A stretch of DNA of 37,026 nucleotides from Deltaproteobacteria bacterium (GCA_013812655.1 JACCTC010000076.1:1-37026); one strand, 5' to 3'; shown: positions 1-12,256, counted from the first letter of the stretch. Numbers and translations: made by a program. The notes: generated by a model from the letters alone, not told the origin.

Positions 1-361
<361 letters not shown>

Positions 362-476
362 AAGATTTGAACCCGCTCTACATCGGTTGATAGCAACACC
401 TCCGGGGGGAGGGGTCGCATCCGACATGGAATGGTTTCTATCACGTAATAAAATTACTCACATCTTCAGACTTGCT

Positions 477-494
477 ATCCAGTTTTCAGAGACC
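477..494 (-). promoter_or_regulatory. boxA-like antitermination element in the 16S leader
   Basis: On the minus strand the leader contains GGTCTCTGAAAACTGGAT, close to the TCTTTGAAAACTGAATA-type block found before many bacterial rRNAs and associated with Nus-factor antitermination. It lies about 60-75 nt after the predicted start site and about 115 nt before the mature 16S end. The assignment is by sequence resemblance only. Confidence 0.45.
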
Positions 495-559
495 GATCCG
501 AAGCGGAGGCCATCGCCTTCTCTTCGTCCCCGCCGGCCAAGTGCCGTCGAGGGATGCTG

Positions 560-588
560 CTTATAAGGGGTGAGGCCTTACCTGTCAA
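560..588 (-). promoter_or_regulatory. rRNA operon sigma70-type promoter
   Basis: On the minus strand a perfect -35 (TTGACA, 583-588) is followed after exactly 17 nt by a -10 (TATAAG, 560-565). An A/T-rich stretch just upstream (around 597-607) resembles an UP element. Transcription would start near 553 and give a leader of about 190 nt before 16S. It is the only canonical -35/-10 promoter noticed in the window. A weaker second promoter (TTGAGG, 16 nt, TAATCA) may lie upstream at about 640-670. Confidence 0.85.
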
Positions 589-934
589 CCGTGATCGAAG
601 ATTTTTCCGCCACCCCTGTCACCACCTACCCAACCTTCTGATTATTCGAGCTTTTTCGGACCTCAAAGAGGTGCGATCCCTGCTCGATTCACGCCACAGT
701 CTCACCAGTTTCGAACGAAGACTTTATTACCACGGTCGATCGAGCTGGCAAGCGTGAAACTTGATCCAACTCCGCGCCCAGTCAGCGGTTTTCGCAGTTC
801 TGTCGAAGAACGAGCTTTGGGACGCCCGCCGCGAAGCGAACAGCGCGTGCGAAACACGCGAGGATCGGCGAGCCAGAGCGAAGCGTAGGCGAAGAACGTC
901 GAACTAGACCTGACTTCCCGCCCACGCCATCCGC
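589..934. other. non-coding region between rRNA promoter and first kinase
   Basis: About 350 bases without a convincing gene. The left part is the upstream region of the rRNA promoter. The right part holds two small perfect hairpins: GTTCT-n5-AGAAC at 797-811 and CGCGTG-n5-CACGCG at 844-860. Open frames crossing this region lack recognisable domains and have no initiation signals. The kinase promoter follows at 935. Confidence 0.6.
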
Positions 935-940
935 TACGCT
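935..940 (+). promoter_or_regulatory. -10-like TACGCT before kinase gene
   Basis: TACGCT ends 12 nt before the ATG at 953. No clear -35 and no Shine-Dalgarno are visible, so a leader of only about 5 nt is expected. It is one of a series of TANNNT hexamers close to start codons in this window. Confidence 0.45.
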
Positions 941-952
941 GCGACCCGTACC

Positions 953-2310
<1,358 letters not shown>

Positions 2311-2314
<4 letters not shown>

Positions 2315-3228
2315 CGAAGCTCGGCCTCCCGCTCGGGCTCGCGCTCGTGATCGGGCTCGGACTGCAGGCCGCGCGGGCGCAGGACGTCAACACCGACACG
2401 ATCGGGTACCGCGCGAAGGATGGCGACACGCTCGGTCTGATCGCAGCCGAGCACTACGGCGATCGTCGCAAGGCGATCTTCATCATGGTCGAGAACAAGA
2501 TCACGCACGCGCGGCCGCTTCGCCCGGGCGAGCGCCTGAAGATCCCGGTCAACCGCGAGATCACGACTGCGCCCGGCGACACGTTCGAGACGCTTGCCGG
2601 CACGTACCTCGGCAATCCGCTGCGCGGCCGCTTCCTCGCGGAGTTCAACGGGATGTCACCCGAAGAGCGGCTGCCCGCGGGAACCCAGCTGCAGGTGCCA
2701 TTCACGGTCACGCATACCGCGGCCGCGAACGAGAGCCTCGCAAGCATCGGCGCCGCCTACTTCAACGACAGCAAGCAAGGCGACATGCTGAAGCGCTACA
2801 ACTTCCTCGAGAAGGGGGCGATCGAGAAGGGCGAGTCGATCATCGTGCCGGTCTACAACGTGCGGCTGCAGGCGGCGAAGATGCCGCAGGTCGATGCCGA
2901 ATCGAAGGCGCGACGTGCGGCCCGCCGGGATGCTGCGAGCAAGGCGATGTCGGCGCTGCCGAAGGCGTGGCAGGCGTGGCGCAGCGGCGATTACCGCCGG
3001 ATCGAGACGCTGCTACACGGGATCGACGCGGACTATCTCGACACCGCGGAGGCCGTCGACGTCGGGCTCATGCGTGGGCTTGCCCAGGCGGCCGAGGGCA
3101 AGACCGAGCTCGCGATCGAGAGCTTCAAGGAGGTGCGCGCGCGCAAGGAATCGCACGTGCTCCACAAGTTCGACTACTCGCCGAAGATCGTCGCGCTGTG
3201 GGAACAGGCCGGCGGACAGGCGCAGTAG
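2311..3228 (+). CDS. secreted LysM-repeat protein
   Basis: The protein has 305 residues with a signal peptide at 1-23 (hydrophobic run ending ARA|Q). Three LysM-like modules follow: about 32-80 (YRAKDGDTLGLIAAEHYGD...LKIPV), about 84-130 (TAPGDTFETLAGTYLGN...LQVP) and a more divergent one at about 133-182. LysM modules bind N-acetylglucosamine polymers such as peptidoglycan. The remaining C-terminal ~120 residues are Lys/Arg/Ala-rich and helical, with a possible TPR-like pair (AWRSGDYRRIETLLHGID...AAEGKTELAIESFKEV). The ATG overlaps the kinase stop by 4 nt and has a GGAGG-type ribosome site at 2299-2303. Its position suggests an envelope or cell-wall partner of the upstream kinase. No catalytic domain is visible, so a sensing or scaffolding role is the safest reading. 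Confidence 0.88.
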
Positions 3229-4187
3229 CCGCGGGCGCGTTCGCGCTCGGCGTCGCGGCGTGTGGAGGCTCGGCTGCGCCGCCGCCTGCTGGCTCGCGGA
3301 TCGGACCGGCGCTGCTCGTCGCGCTCGAGGCCGCGGATCACGCACGTGCGCCGTGGCGGTGTGCGGCGGTCGACGGGCCGAAGCTCGCCGACGAGACGAT
3401 CACGATCGACAAGCACGCGTGGAAGCTCGCCGAGCACACGATGCAGCGCGAGGCGACCGGCGCGGTGACGATCGGCGTGATCGCAGATGCCGGAGGTGCG
3501 GCGGCGCCGACGCTCGCCGCGATCGGCAGGCTGCGCGCGAAGCTGGAGGATGCCGATCTCGTGATCGCGCTCGGCGGGATGGGCCAGACCCAGGCCGAGC
3601 TCGAGGCCACCCTCGGAGCGCTCGCGGATCGCGCGACCTGGCCACTCGTCGCGCTCGCCGGTGATCTCGAGTCGCAAGCCGCGCTTGTCGACGCGATCGC
3701 CGCGCTGAGGACGCGCGGCCTCGTGATCATCGATGGCCGGCTCGCGCGCCGGATCCTGATCGCGGGGATGACGATCGGTACGCTCCCGGGAGCAGGCGCC
3801 CCGAGCCGGCTCGTCGCGGGTGGCGATGGTTGCGGCTACCAACCGGCGGATGTCGCGGCCCTGCTCCACGAGCTGACCGGTCGCCCCGGGCTGCGCGTCC
3901 TCGCGACCGCCGAGCCGCCCCGGATTACCATCGGTGGCGAGCTAGCCGGCGAGCTCGCGCTGACACCGACTGCGACGCAGGAGATCGACGTGATCCTGCA
4001 CGGGCCGGCCGTCGAGACGGCGTCGCCGGCGCGCAGCGGTGGCCGCGATGGTGCTGCCGCGCCACTGTCACCAGGGACTGCCGACGCGACGATGCGGTTG
4101 CCTGGTCCTCGCCGGTCGCAGAGCGCCGGCCTGTTGACGGTGAATGGCAGCGCGTGGCGGTGGAGACCGATCGCCGACGGAGACTGA
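3198..4187 (+). CDS. lipoprotein with degenerate metallophosphoesterase-like domain
   Basis: Starting at the GTG at 3198 gives 329 residues and a good lipoprotein signal: two Arg, a hydrophobic run, then VAAC with Cys22 as the lipid-modified residue. This start lies 31 nt inside the LysM gene; no other start in this frame yields an export signal. The body resembles the calcineurin-like phosphoesterase pattern (VIADAGG, then DLVIALGGMG, then LVALAGDLES), but the metal ligands expected in the D-x-H, GD and GN-H-E motifs are mostly missing. I infer a structural or binding derivative rather than an active phosphatase. Third member of the kinase-LysM operon. There is no clear ribosome site, consistent with translational coupling. 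Confidence 0.72.
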   Translation: MGTGRRTGAVAAGAFALGVAACGGSAAPPPAGSRIGPALLVALEAADHARAPWRCAAVDGPKLADETITIDKHAWKLAEHTMQREATGAVTIGVIADAGGAAAPTLAAIGRLRAKLEDADLVIALGGMGQTQAELEATLGALADRATWPLVALAGDLESQAALVDAIAALRTRGLVIIDGRLARRILIAGMTIGTLPGAGAPSRLVAGGDGCGYQPADVAALLHELTGRPGLRVLATAEPPRITIGGELAGELALTPTATQEIDVILHGPAVETASPARSGGRDGAAAPLSPGTADATMRLPGPRRSQSAGLLTVNGSAWRWRPIADGD

Positions 4188-4274
4188 GGCGGCGGATCGA
4201 TTTCCTGTCGACGCGAAGCACCGATGGGAAACACCTCACGCCGAAGGAATCCTTTCAGGGACCACTGACAGCGG

Positions 4275-4280
4275 TATGCT
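4275..4280 (+). promoter_or_regulatory. -10-like TATGCT before second kinase gene
   Basis: TATGCT ends 10 nt before the ATG at 4291. An ATG at 4276 lies inside this hexamer, which argues against that upstream start. No Shine-Dalgarno is present. Confidence 0.5.
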
Positions 4281-4290
4281 CGCCGCGGCG

Positions 4291-6300
<2,010 letters not shown>

Positions 6301-6362
6301 TCTCGCACGAGGGTAGCGCCATCTGAGATCCGTTCGCTGGCGTCGGCGGGACGACGTTGCGT

Positions 6363-6368
6363 TACGCT
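6363..6368 (+). promoter_or_regulatory. -10-like TACGCT, leaderless configuration
   Basis: TACGCT is followed by 6 nt and then the ATG at 6375, so transcription would begin at or next to the start codon. No -35 or Shine-Dalgarno is visible. Confidence 0.55.
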
Positions 6369-6374
6369 CGGCTG

Positions 6375-8945
6375 ATGAAGTGGCTCGCGCTCGTGGTGTC
6401 GATGTCCGTGGTCGCCGGCTGCGGCGATGATGACGACGCGACCTGCCCAGGAACACCGGCGCCGTTCGCGGATGGCGATCGCGATGGCCACGCGATGCCG
6501 CTCGGCGCTGCCGCTGGCGAAGCACGTGCGGGCCGGCTCGCCGCTGCGGATCTCCCCGCGGTGCCGTCGGGTCTCGTGACGTGGACGGCCGGCGACTTCG
6601 TACTCGCGAACGCGAAGGTCGCGATCGTGATCGAGGACGCCGGGGACAGCGAGCTCTACGATCCGTGGGGAGGCCGGCCGGTCGGCGTCGCGCGCGTCGA
6701 GGGCGGGCGCATGATCGATCCGAACAACTTCGGCGAGCTGTTCGTGCTGACCGGACGGTCGACGATCATCACCGAGCAGGTCACCGTGATCGCGGACGGC
6801 AGCGACGGCGGACCGGCGATCGTGCGGGCGCGCGGCAAGCTGCATCCCTTGCCATTCTACGAGGCGCTGCTCGCGGTCGTGTTCGCCGAGCCGTGGACCG
6901 ACATCGAGGCTGCGATCGACTACGAGCTCGCGCCGGATGCCGAGCACGTCGACGTCCGGTTCCGGTTGACGTCGGCACGCGGCATGCCGAAGAACCTCGC
7001 GAGCGTGATGCACGCGTTCATGTACACGAAGCGCACGCCGGTCTTCATCCCGGACCGCGGCTTCGACGAGGCGATCACCGGCGCGCCGTACCTCGCGCTC
7101 GTCGACGATCGTGCCACGAGCTGGGCGTACATCCCGGGCGAGGGCGTCTTCGGTTCGTCGCTCGCGGCGTCGGGCTTCCTCGGTGCGTTCTCGACGGGCT
7201 TCGAGATGCCTGGCTGCGGCTCGATCGATCGCGTGCACGCGAAGCTCGTGATCGGTGGGCCCGGGCTCGACGGCGTCGTCGCGGCGGTCGGGCGGACCCG
7301 CGGCGAGGCCCAGCGCGAGGTCACGGGGACGGTGATGCGCGATGGCGTCGCCGTCGCGGGCGCCCACGTACACGCGCTCGACGCGGCGAACAACTACGTG
7401 TCACGCGCGGTGACGCGCGACGACGGCACGTTCGAGGTCCACGTGCCCGCGGCGGCGGACGTTCACCTCGAGGCGTTCCGGTTCGGCGATCAGATTGGCA
7501 CGGCGCAGCTGGGAACCGGCGCCGGCCCGGTCGCGATCGTGTTGCCGGCGACCGGCGCGATCCGTGTGGTCGCGACCGAGTCAGGCGTCGGCCGCGTGCC
7601 GGTCCGGATCCAGGTGCGGCCTGCCGCGGGGCAGACGATCCCGCTCGTACCCGCGCACTACGGCGAGCAGCGAGTCGCCGCCGGCCGGTTGCACGTCGCG
7701 TTCGCGATCACCGGCGATGTGACCCTGCCCGTGCCACCCGGGAGCTGGGAGGTGATCGTGTCGCGTGGCTTCGAGTACGAGGTCGAGCGCGCAACCGTGA
7801 ACGTCACGGCGAACACGACGATGGAGGTCCTCGCCGACATGGACCACGCCGTCGACACGACCGGTACCCAGTGCGCGGACTTCCACATCCACACGTGGCG
7901 CTCGAATGACTCGGGCGATGACGGAGCGCGGAAGGTCGCGCAAGCGGTCGCGGATGGCCTCGAGCTGCCGGTGCGCTCCGAGCACGAGTACGTCGCGGAC
8001 TTCTCCGCGGAGATCGTCCAGCTCGGGATCGAGCGCTGGGCGCGTGGCTTCGGATCGGTCGAGCTGACGTCGATGGAGCTCTGGGGCCACATGGGCGTGT
8101 TCCCGCTCGTGCCACAGGCAGGCGTCAATGCCGGCACGCCGAAGTGGCAGACGTTCCCGACCGCAGAGGATCCCGAGACCCCGTTCGAGACGCTGTCGCC
8201 GCCCGCGGTGTTCGATGCGGTGCGCGCGCGCTCCGAGCAGCCCGTCGTGATCATCAACCACCCACGCGGCGGCGCGAACTACTTCGACTATGTCGGGTTC
8301 GATCCGGCGACCGGGCTCGTCGAAGCGACTTCCGACTGGGATACGAAGTTCACGCTCGTCGAGGTGCTGAACGACTCGAGCTGGCAGGACAAGCGAACCA
8401 CGGACGTCGAGGACTGGCTCGGCCTCCTGCGCGCCGGCCGCAAGGTGTTCGCGGTGGGCTCGTCCGACAGCCACGAGCTGTCGAGCTCGCCGGTCGGGTA
8501 TCCGCGGACGTGCATCGCGCTCGGCACCGACGATCCTCGGCAGCTCACGCAAGACCACGTCCGCGATCAGCTCGCCGCCGGCCATGCGACGGTCTCCGGC
8601 GGTATCTTCGTCGAGGCCAAGCTCGGTCTCGCGGGCCCGGGCGACACCACGACCGGTGCCGGTAACCCGATGACGGTCGCGGTCGTCGTCCGCGCGGCGA
8701 CCTGGATCGACGTGGATGCCATCGAGGTCGTGGTCGATGGGGTGACCGTCGACACGATCCCCATCATGGACGCCGACGCCGACCCGACGGATCCGACGAT
8801 CCGGTGGCGTGGCGACATCCCGGTGCAGGTCGTCGCGACGGGCGGGTTCGTCGTGGTCGCGGCCTACGGAGACGGCGCGCTGGAGCCGGTGCATCCCGGG
8901 CGCAAGCCATTCGGCGTCACGAACCCGATCTTCGTCAGGCCGTGA
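6375..8945 (+). CDS. lipoprotein PHP-type metallohydrolase (CehA/McbA-like)
   Basis: The protein has 856 residues. The ATG at 6375 gives a lipoprotein signal (MKWLALVVSMSVVAGC, Cys16) followed by an Asp-rich stretch, so it should be anchored in the envelope. Residues about 315-400 form a carboxypeptidase-regulatory-like beta domain (TGTVMRDGVAVAGAHVHALD). From about 500 the PHP-domain signatures appear: DFHIHT (H504 and H506 as metal ligands), SEHEY, INHPRGG (about 628) and GSSDSHE (about 695-701), matching the CehA/McbA family. That family includes carbaryl hydrolase, but the substrate here cannot be told. A TTG 18 nt upstream is in frame but would spoil the signal peptide. Kinase and lipoprotein genes are close but have separate promoter-like elements. 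Confidence 0.85.
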   Translation: MKWLALVVSMSVVAGCGDDDDATCPGTPAPFADGDRDGHAMPLGAAAGEARAGRLAAADLPAVPSGLVTWTAGDFVLANAKVAIVIEDAGDSELYDPWGGRPVGVARVEGGRMIDPNNFGELFVLTGRSTIITEQVTVIADGSDGGPAIVRARGKLHPLPFYEALLAVVFAEPWTDIEAAIDYELAPDAEHVDVRFRLTSARGMPKNLASVMHAFMYTKRTPVFIPDRGFDEAITGAPYLALVDDRATSWAYIPGEGVFGSSLAASGFLGAFSTGFEMPGCGSIDRVHAKLVIGGPGLDGVVAAVGRTRGEAQREVTGTVMRDGVAVAGAHVHALDAANNYVSRAVTRDDGTFEVHVPAAADVHLEAFRFGDQIGTAQLGTGAGPVAIVLPATGAIRVVATESGVGRVPVRIQVRPAAGQTIPLVPAHYGEQRVAAGRLHVAFAITGDVTLPVPPGSWEVIVSRGFEYEVERATVNVTANTTMEVLADMDHAVDTTGTQCADFHIHTWRSNDSGDDGARKVAQAVADGLELPVRSEHEYVADFSAEIVQLGIERWARGFGSVELTSMELWGHMGVFPLVPQAGVNAGTPKWQTFPTAEDPETPFETLSPPAVFDAVRARSEQPVVIINHPRGGANYFDYVGFDPATGLVEATSDWDTKFTLVEVLNDSSWQDKRTTDVEDWLGLLRAGRKVFAVGSSDSHELSSSPVGYPRTCIALGTDDPRQLTQDHVRDQLAAGHATVSGGIFVEAKLGLAGPGDTTTGAGNPMTVAVVVRAATWIDVDAIEVVVDGVTVDTIPIMDADADPTDPTIRWRGDIPVQVVATGGFVVVAAYGDGALEPVHPGRKPFGVTNPIFVRP

Positions 8946-8946
8946 C

Positions 8947-8985
8947 CTGCGGCCGCCGCGCCGAAAAATTGACCGAAGGCCGCAG
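8947..8985 (+). terminator. stem-loop after the PHP lipoprotein gene
   Basis: Perfect 8-bp arms CTGCGGCC (8947-8954) and GGCCGCAG (8978-8985) flank a 23-nt loop, starting 1 nt after the stop codon. There is no T tract; the following sequence is purine-rich (AAGAGAAGAGAGAGG). It may be a Rho-assisted terminator or an RNA-stabilising hairpin. Confidence 0.35.
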
Positions 8986-9035
8986 AAGAGAAGAGAGAGG
9001 CCGTCTGGCCGAGCGACCGCGGAGGTCACAAATGC

Positions 9036-9041
9036 TATACG
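9036..9041 (+). promoter_or_regulatory. -10-like TATACG before mdh
   Basis: TATACG ends 7 nt before the ATG at 9049. The last base departs from TANNNT. A GGAGG at 9020-9024 is too far upstream to act as ribosome site, so the transcript is probably leaderless. Confidence 0.4.
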
Positions 9042-9048
9042 CGGCATC

Positions 9049-9996
9049 ATGATCAAGCGTCCCAAGATCGCAATCATCGGAGCCGGCGGGAACGTCGGAG
9101 CGGCCGTTGCCCAGTGGGCGGTCGTCAAGGAGCTCGGCGACCTCGTCCTCATCGACATCAAGGCGGGGCCCGCCGAGGGTCGCGCGCTCGACCTGACGCA
9201 GTGCGGACCGTGGCAGGGCTTCAACAGCACCTCGTATGTCGCGACCGACAAGCCCGAGGCGCTCGCCGGCGCCGACGTGATCGTGATGACCGCCGGCGTG
9301 CCGCGCAAGCCCGGTCAGTCCCGCGAGGAGCTCATCAACATCAACGCCGGCATCGTCAAGGGCATCTGCGGCGACGTGAAGAAGTACGCGCCCGACGCGA
9401 TCTTGATCGTCGTCTCGAATCCCCTCGACGCGATGGTATTCGTCGCCAAGCAGGTCACGGGCTTCCCACGCGAGCGCGTGATCGGCTCGGCCGGCGTGCT
9501 CGACAGCGCGCGCTTCCGGACCTACCTCGCGATGGCCGCGGGCGTCAGCGTCGAGGACGTGCAGGCGATCGTGCTCGGCGCACACACCGACAAGGACATG
9601 GTGCCCATCACGTCGACCGCGATGATCGGCAACGTGCCGGTCTCGAAGTTCCTCTCGCCCGAAAAGCTGAACGAGGTCGTCGAGAACACCAAGAAGGGTG
9701 GCGCGACGCTGACCGGCCTGATCGGTACGAGCGCGTGGCTGGCACCTGGTGCTGGCACCTGCCTGATGGTCGAGGCCATCGTGCGCAACCAGGGCCGCGT
9801 GCTGCCCTGCTCCGTCGAGCTCCAGGGCGAGTTCGGCGTCAAGGGTGCGTTCGTCGGCGTTCCGGTCAAGTTGACCGCGAAGGGCGCCGAGTCGGTTCAC
9901 GAATTCGAGCTCTCGGCTGCCGAGAAGGAAGCGTTCGCCAAGTCCGTCGCGGCGAACACGGAGCTCATGAACATCGCGCGCGGGTTCCTCGGTTGA
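9049..9996 (+). CDS. mdh: malate dehydrogenase (LDH-like family)
   Basis: The protein has 315 residues, normal for the lactate/malate dehydrogenase family, which oxidises malate to oxaloacetate with NAD+ in the TCA cycle. Visible features are the Rossmann motif GAGGNVG (11-17), D36 at the end of beta-2 favouring NAD, the substrate loop with R85 and R92 (AGVPRKPGQSRE), SNP (123-125), LDSARF (151-156) and the catalytic histidine H179. Malate rather than lactate specificity is inferred from the Arg in the mobile loop. The usual GGHGD-TMVP active-site stretch reads GAHTDKDMVP, with substitutions and one extra residue. The nearby icd and the distant sucCD belong to the same cycle. Confidence 0.93.
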   Translation: MIKRPKIAIIGAGGNVGAAVAQWAVVKELGDLVLIDIKAGPAEGRALDLTQCGPWQGFNSTSYVATDKPEALAGADVIVMTAGVPRKPGQSREELININAGIVKGICGDVKKYAPDAILIVVSNPLDAMVFVAKQVTGFPRERVIGSAGVLDSARFRTYLAMAAGVSVEDVQAIVLGAHTDKDMVPITSTAMIGNVPVSKFLSPEKLNEVVENTKKGGATLTGLIGTSAWLAPGAGTCLMVEAIVRNQGRVLPCSVELQGEFGVKGAFVGVPVKLTAKGAESVHEFELSAAEKEAFAKSVAANTELMNIARGFLG

Positions 9997-10042
9997 TCGG
10001 TCACATGATGTCCAAGCCCATTACTCTCCACGGTGTTGTCTG

Positions 10043-10666
10043 ATGGCCGCGATCTCGCTGACGCGGTTGTTGTTCGAGCGGCTCCTGCCCGCGCAAGGTG
10101 AGTGCGAGTTCTCGCTGGCCTCGGTCGCGGATGCCCGCTCGCGGCTCAAGTACCTGCCGCCGAAGCTTCCGGTCGAGCCGGTGATCCGCGACCGCAGCGG
10201 CGGCGTGTTCTTCCGGTGGAACCTGCGTGACGCCAGCCCGATCTGCTACCTCGGCACGGAAGGCGAGGCGTACGTCGCCGCCGATAACGATCGCGGCCTC
10301 GCGTCGCTCGTCGCGTACGGCCCCGGGCTGATCAGCTGCATGCAGTACTGGCACCACGAGCTGGTTCCAGATTCGCCGCGCTCGGAGGATCCGGCGGCGC
10401 TGAAGGCGAGTGCGCAGCTCTCTCCGGCCGCGATCGAGGCCGGTGTCGCGAAGCCCAAGACGCCGCACGAGCAGTACTTGCCGACGCTGCTGTCCGCGAT
10501 GCGCGGCCTGTCGATCGTGCTCGAGCCCTCGCCGTTCGAGCGCATCGAGCAGGCGAATCGTGCGTACCTCCCGCGCTGGCTCGAGCTCTGTGGGGCCATC
10601 GAGACGCGCACGAAGAAGCCGCGCGCGAAGTCGACCAAGACCGCGACCAAGTCCAAGTCCAAGTAG
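10043..10666 (+). CDS. conserved-looking unknown protein with Lys-rich tail
   Basis: The protein has 207 residues and I recognise no family. It has no signal peptide or membrane segment, so it is probably cytoplasmic. The N-terminal ~150 residues look globular (WNLRDASPICYLGTEGEAYVAA), and the last ~20 are basic and low-complexity (KKPRAKSTKTATKSKSK), as in proteins that touch nucleic acids. It starts 46 nt after mdh on the same strand and ends 34 nt from the convergent icd. A TACTCT 15 nt before the ATG could be a -10, or it could be read from mdh. Confidence 0.7.
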   Translation: MAAISLTRLLFERLLPAQGECEFSLASVADARSRLKYLPPKLPVEPVIRDRSGGVFFRWNLRDASPICYLGTEGEAYVAADNDRGLASLVAYGPGLISCMQYWHHELVPDSPRSEDPAALKASAQLSPAAIEAGVAKPKTPHEQYLPTLLSAMRGLSIVLEPSPFERIEQANRAYLPRWLELCGAIETRTKKPRAKSTKTATKSKSK

Positions 10667-10700
10667 CGACCGCCTTCGCGCTACCTGGCGGCAAGCCCGT

Positions 10701-11921
10701 TCAGGACGCCATCTTGGCGCGCAGACCGGCGTCGAGCGCGTCGAGGAACTGCTCGGTCGTCAGCCACGGCGCCTTCGGATCGATCAGGACCGAGAGGTCT
10801 TTCGTCATCTGGCCGGACTCGACGGTCTCGACGCAGACCTTCTCGAGCGCGTCGGCGAACTTGACGACATCTGGCGTGTTGTCGAACTGACCGCGGTACT
10901 TGAGGCCCTGGGTCCACGCGAAGATCGACGCGATCGGGTTCGTCGACGTCGGCTTCCCCTTCTGGTGCTCGCGGTAGTGGCGGGTCACGGTGCCGTGCGC
11001 AGCCTCGGCCTCGACGGTCTTGCCGTCGGGCGTGAGCAGCACCGACGTCATCAGGCCGAGCGAGCCGAAGCCCTGCGCGACCGAGTCCGACTGGACATCG
11101 CCATCGTAGTTCTTGCAGGCCCACACGAAGCCGCCTTCCCACTTCATGGCGGAGGCCACCATGTCGTCGATCAGGCGATGCTCGTAGACGATGTTCGCGG
11201 CCTTGAACTTGGCGGAGAACTCCTCGTCGAAGACCTTCTGAAACAGATCCTTGAAGCGACCATCGTACTTCTTGAGGATGGTGTTCTTCGTCGACAGGTA
11301 CAGCGGCCACCCGCGGTTGAGCGCGTAGTTCATGCAGCTGCGCGCGAAGCCGAGGATCGAGTCATCGAGGTTGTACATGCCGAGCGCGACACCGGCCGAC
11401 GCGAAGTCGAACACCTTGTGCTCGATCGCCTTGCCGCCGTCCTTCGGCGTGAACGTCATCGTCAGCGTGCCGGCGCCGGGGACCAGGAAGTCGGTCGCGC
11501 GGTACTGGTCACCGAATGCGTGACGGCCGACGACGATCGGCTTCGTCCAGCCCGGCACGAGCCGCGGCACGTTCTTGCAGATGATCGGCTCACGGAAGAT
11601 CGTGCCGCCGATGATGTTGCGGATCGTCCCGTTCGGGGACTTCCACATCTCCTTGAGATTGAACTCCTTGACGCGTGCCTCGTCGGGCGTGATCGTCGCG
11701 CACTTCACGGCGACGCCGAACTCCTTGGTCGCGTTCGCGGAGTCGATCGTCACCTGATCGCGAGTCGCGTCACGGTGCTCGACGCCGAGATCGAAGTACT
11801 TCAGATCGATCTCGAGATACGGAAGGATCAGCTTGTCCTTGATGAACTTCCAGATGATGCGCGTCATCTCGTCGCCGTCCATCTCGACGACGGGATTCTT
11901 CACCTTGATCTTGGTGGCCAT
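10701..11921 (-). CDS. icd: NADP-dependent isocitrate dehydrogenase, eukaryotic-type
   Basis: The protein has 406 residues and oxidatively decarboxylates isocitrate to 2-oxoglutarate with NADP+. Its sequence follows the homodimeric eukaryotic-type (type II) enzyme rather than E. coli Icd: [13 protein letters not shown] near the N-terminus, [20 protein letters not shown] at about 94-113, [19 protein letters not shown], then [13 protein letters not shown] and [13 protein letters not shown]. Length matches the ~410-residue cytosolic enzymes. The ATG at 11921 lies 8 nt after a TACAAC element. It converges on the mdh-side genes and is probably transcribed alone. Confidence 0.96.
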   Translation of the reverse strand: MATKIKVKNPVVEMDGDEMTRIIWKFIKDKLILPYLEIDLKYFDLGVEHRDATRDQVTIDSANATKEFGVAVKCATITPDEARVKEFNLKEMWKSPNGTIRNIIGGTIFREPIICKNVPRLVPGWTKPIVVGRHAFGDQYRATDFLVPGAGTLTMTFTPKDGGKAIEHKVFDFASAGVALGMYNLDDSILGFARSCMNYALNRGWPLYLSTKNTILKKYDGRFKDLFQKVFDEEFSAKFKAANIVYEHRLIDDMVASAMKWEGGFVWACKNYDGDVQSDSVAQGFGSLGLMTSVLLTPDGKTVEAEAAHGTVTRHYREHQKGKPTSTNPIASIFAWTQGLKYRGQFDNTPDVVKFADALEKVCVETVESGQMTKDLSVLIDPKAPWLTTEQFLDALDAGLRAKMAS

Positions 11922-11929
11922 GGCGCCGA

Positions 11930-11935
11930 GTTGTA
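11930..11935 (-). promoter_or_regulatory. -10-like TACAAC before icd
   Basis: On the minus strand TACAAC ends 8 nt before the ATG at 11921, with no Shine-Dalgarno in the gap. The sixth base is C rather than T, so this is a weaker member of the series. Confidence 0.35.
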
Positions 11936-11976
11936 GCAGACGCGCGCGCGTGCTGTCGCGAATCGGGCTCGCGTGA

Positions 11977-12189
11977 TCAACGCGCCAGCACCGCGAGTGT
12001 CAGCGCCCCGGCGAGCACGGCCGCCGCGACCGCCGCGACCACCGTCTCGACCAGCGTGTCGCCCGGCTCGCGCTGCGGCTCGATCGGCTCGCTCGATCGC
12101 GGCGAGGCCAATTGCACTATCGATTCGACCTCGCCACGCTCGCTACGTGGCTCGACAGCACACTCGCTACGTGGCTCGACAGCACACAT
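11977..12189 (-). CDS. possible small tail-anchored protein (doubtful)
   Basis: A 70-residue open frame on the minus strand. It begins with two exact copies of an 8-residue unit (CAVEPRSE) encoded by the 24-bp tandem repeat, passes through a hydrophilic middle and ends in a 25-residue hydrophobic stretch rich in Ala, Val and Leu, ending LAVLAR. That layout fits a single-pass, tail-anchored membrane protein. There is no family match I recognise and no clear ribosome site. A GTG at 12291 would extend the frame. It lies 43 nt upstream of icd on the same strand. It could equally be a chance frame in GC-rich DNA. Confidence 0.25.
   Translation of the reverse strand: MCAVEPRSECAVEPRSERGEVESIVQLASPRSSEPIEPQREPGDTLVETVVAAVAAAVLAGALTLAVLAR
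12139..12186. repeat. 24-bp exact tandem duplication
   Basis: Two identical copies of a 24-bp unit beginning CTCGCTACGTGG lie head to tail (12139-12162 and 12163-12186) in the gap between icd and the first protease. The unit length is a multiple of three, so any frame through it stays open. Confidence 0.95.
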
Positions 12190-12196
12190 CCAGCGA

Positions 12197-12256
12197 CGCC
12201 GCCCCAGGTTGATCGACCGGCGGGTTGAGGCCTCCACACCTGGGAGACGAGCGGCG
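12197..12256 (-). other. stem-loop downstream of protease gene
   Basis: Arms CCCAGGT (12203-12209) and ACCTGGG (12238-12244) are extended by CGCCGC (12197-12202) pairing with GCGGCG (12251-12256) across a 6-nt bulge. It lies 42-101 nt after the protease stop on the minus strand and just before the doubtful small ORF. No T tract follows, so terminator function is uncertain. Confidence 0.3.

Noticed and set aside
554-757. 67-codon frame upstream of the 16S gene
   Set aside because: It overlaps the rRNA promoter and its upstream region on the opposite strand and has no initiation signal or recognisable sequence.
3338-3869. Several antisense frames opposite the phosphoesterase-like lipoprotein
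   Set aside because: They have no signals or domains; the plus-strand frame alone gives a lipobox and a folded-domain pattern.
4276-4290. ATG at 4276 as start of the second kinase
   Set aside because: The ATG is inside the TATGCT element; the ATG at 4291 fits a short leader and loses only five residues before the zinc ribbon.
8969-9018. Conventional -35/-10 promoter for mdh using TTGACC at 8969
   Set aside because: The spacing to any -10-like sequence near the gene is far too long.
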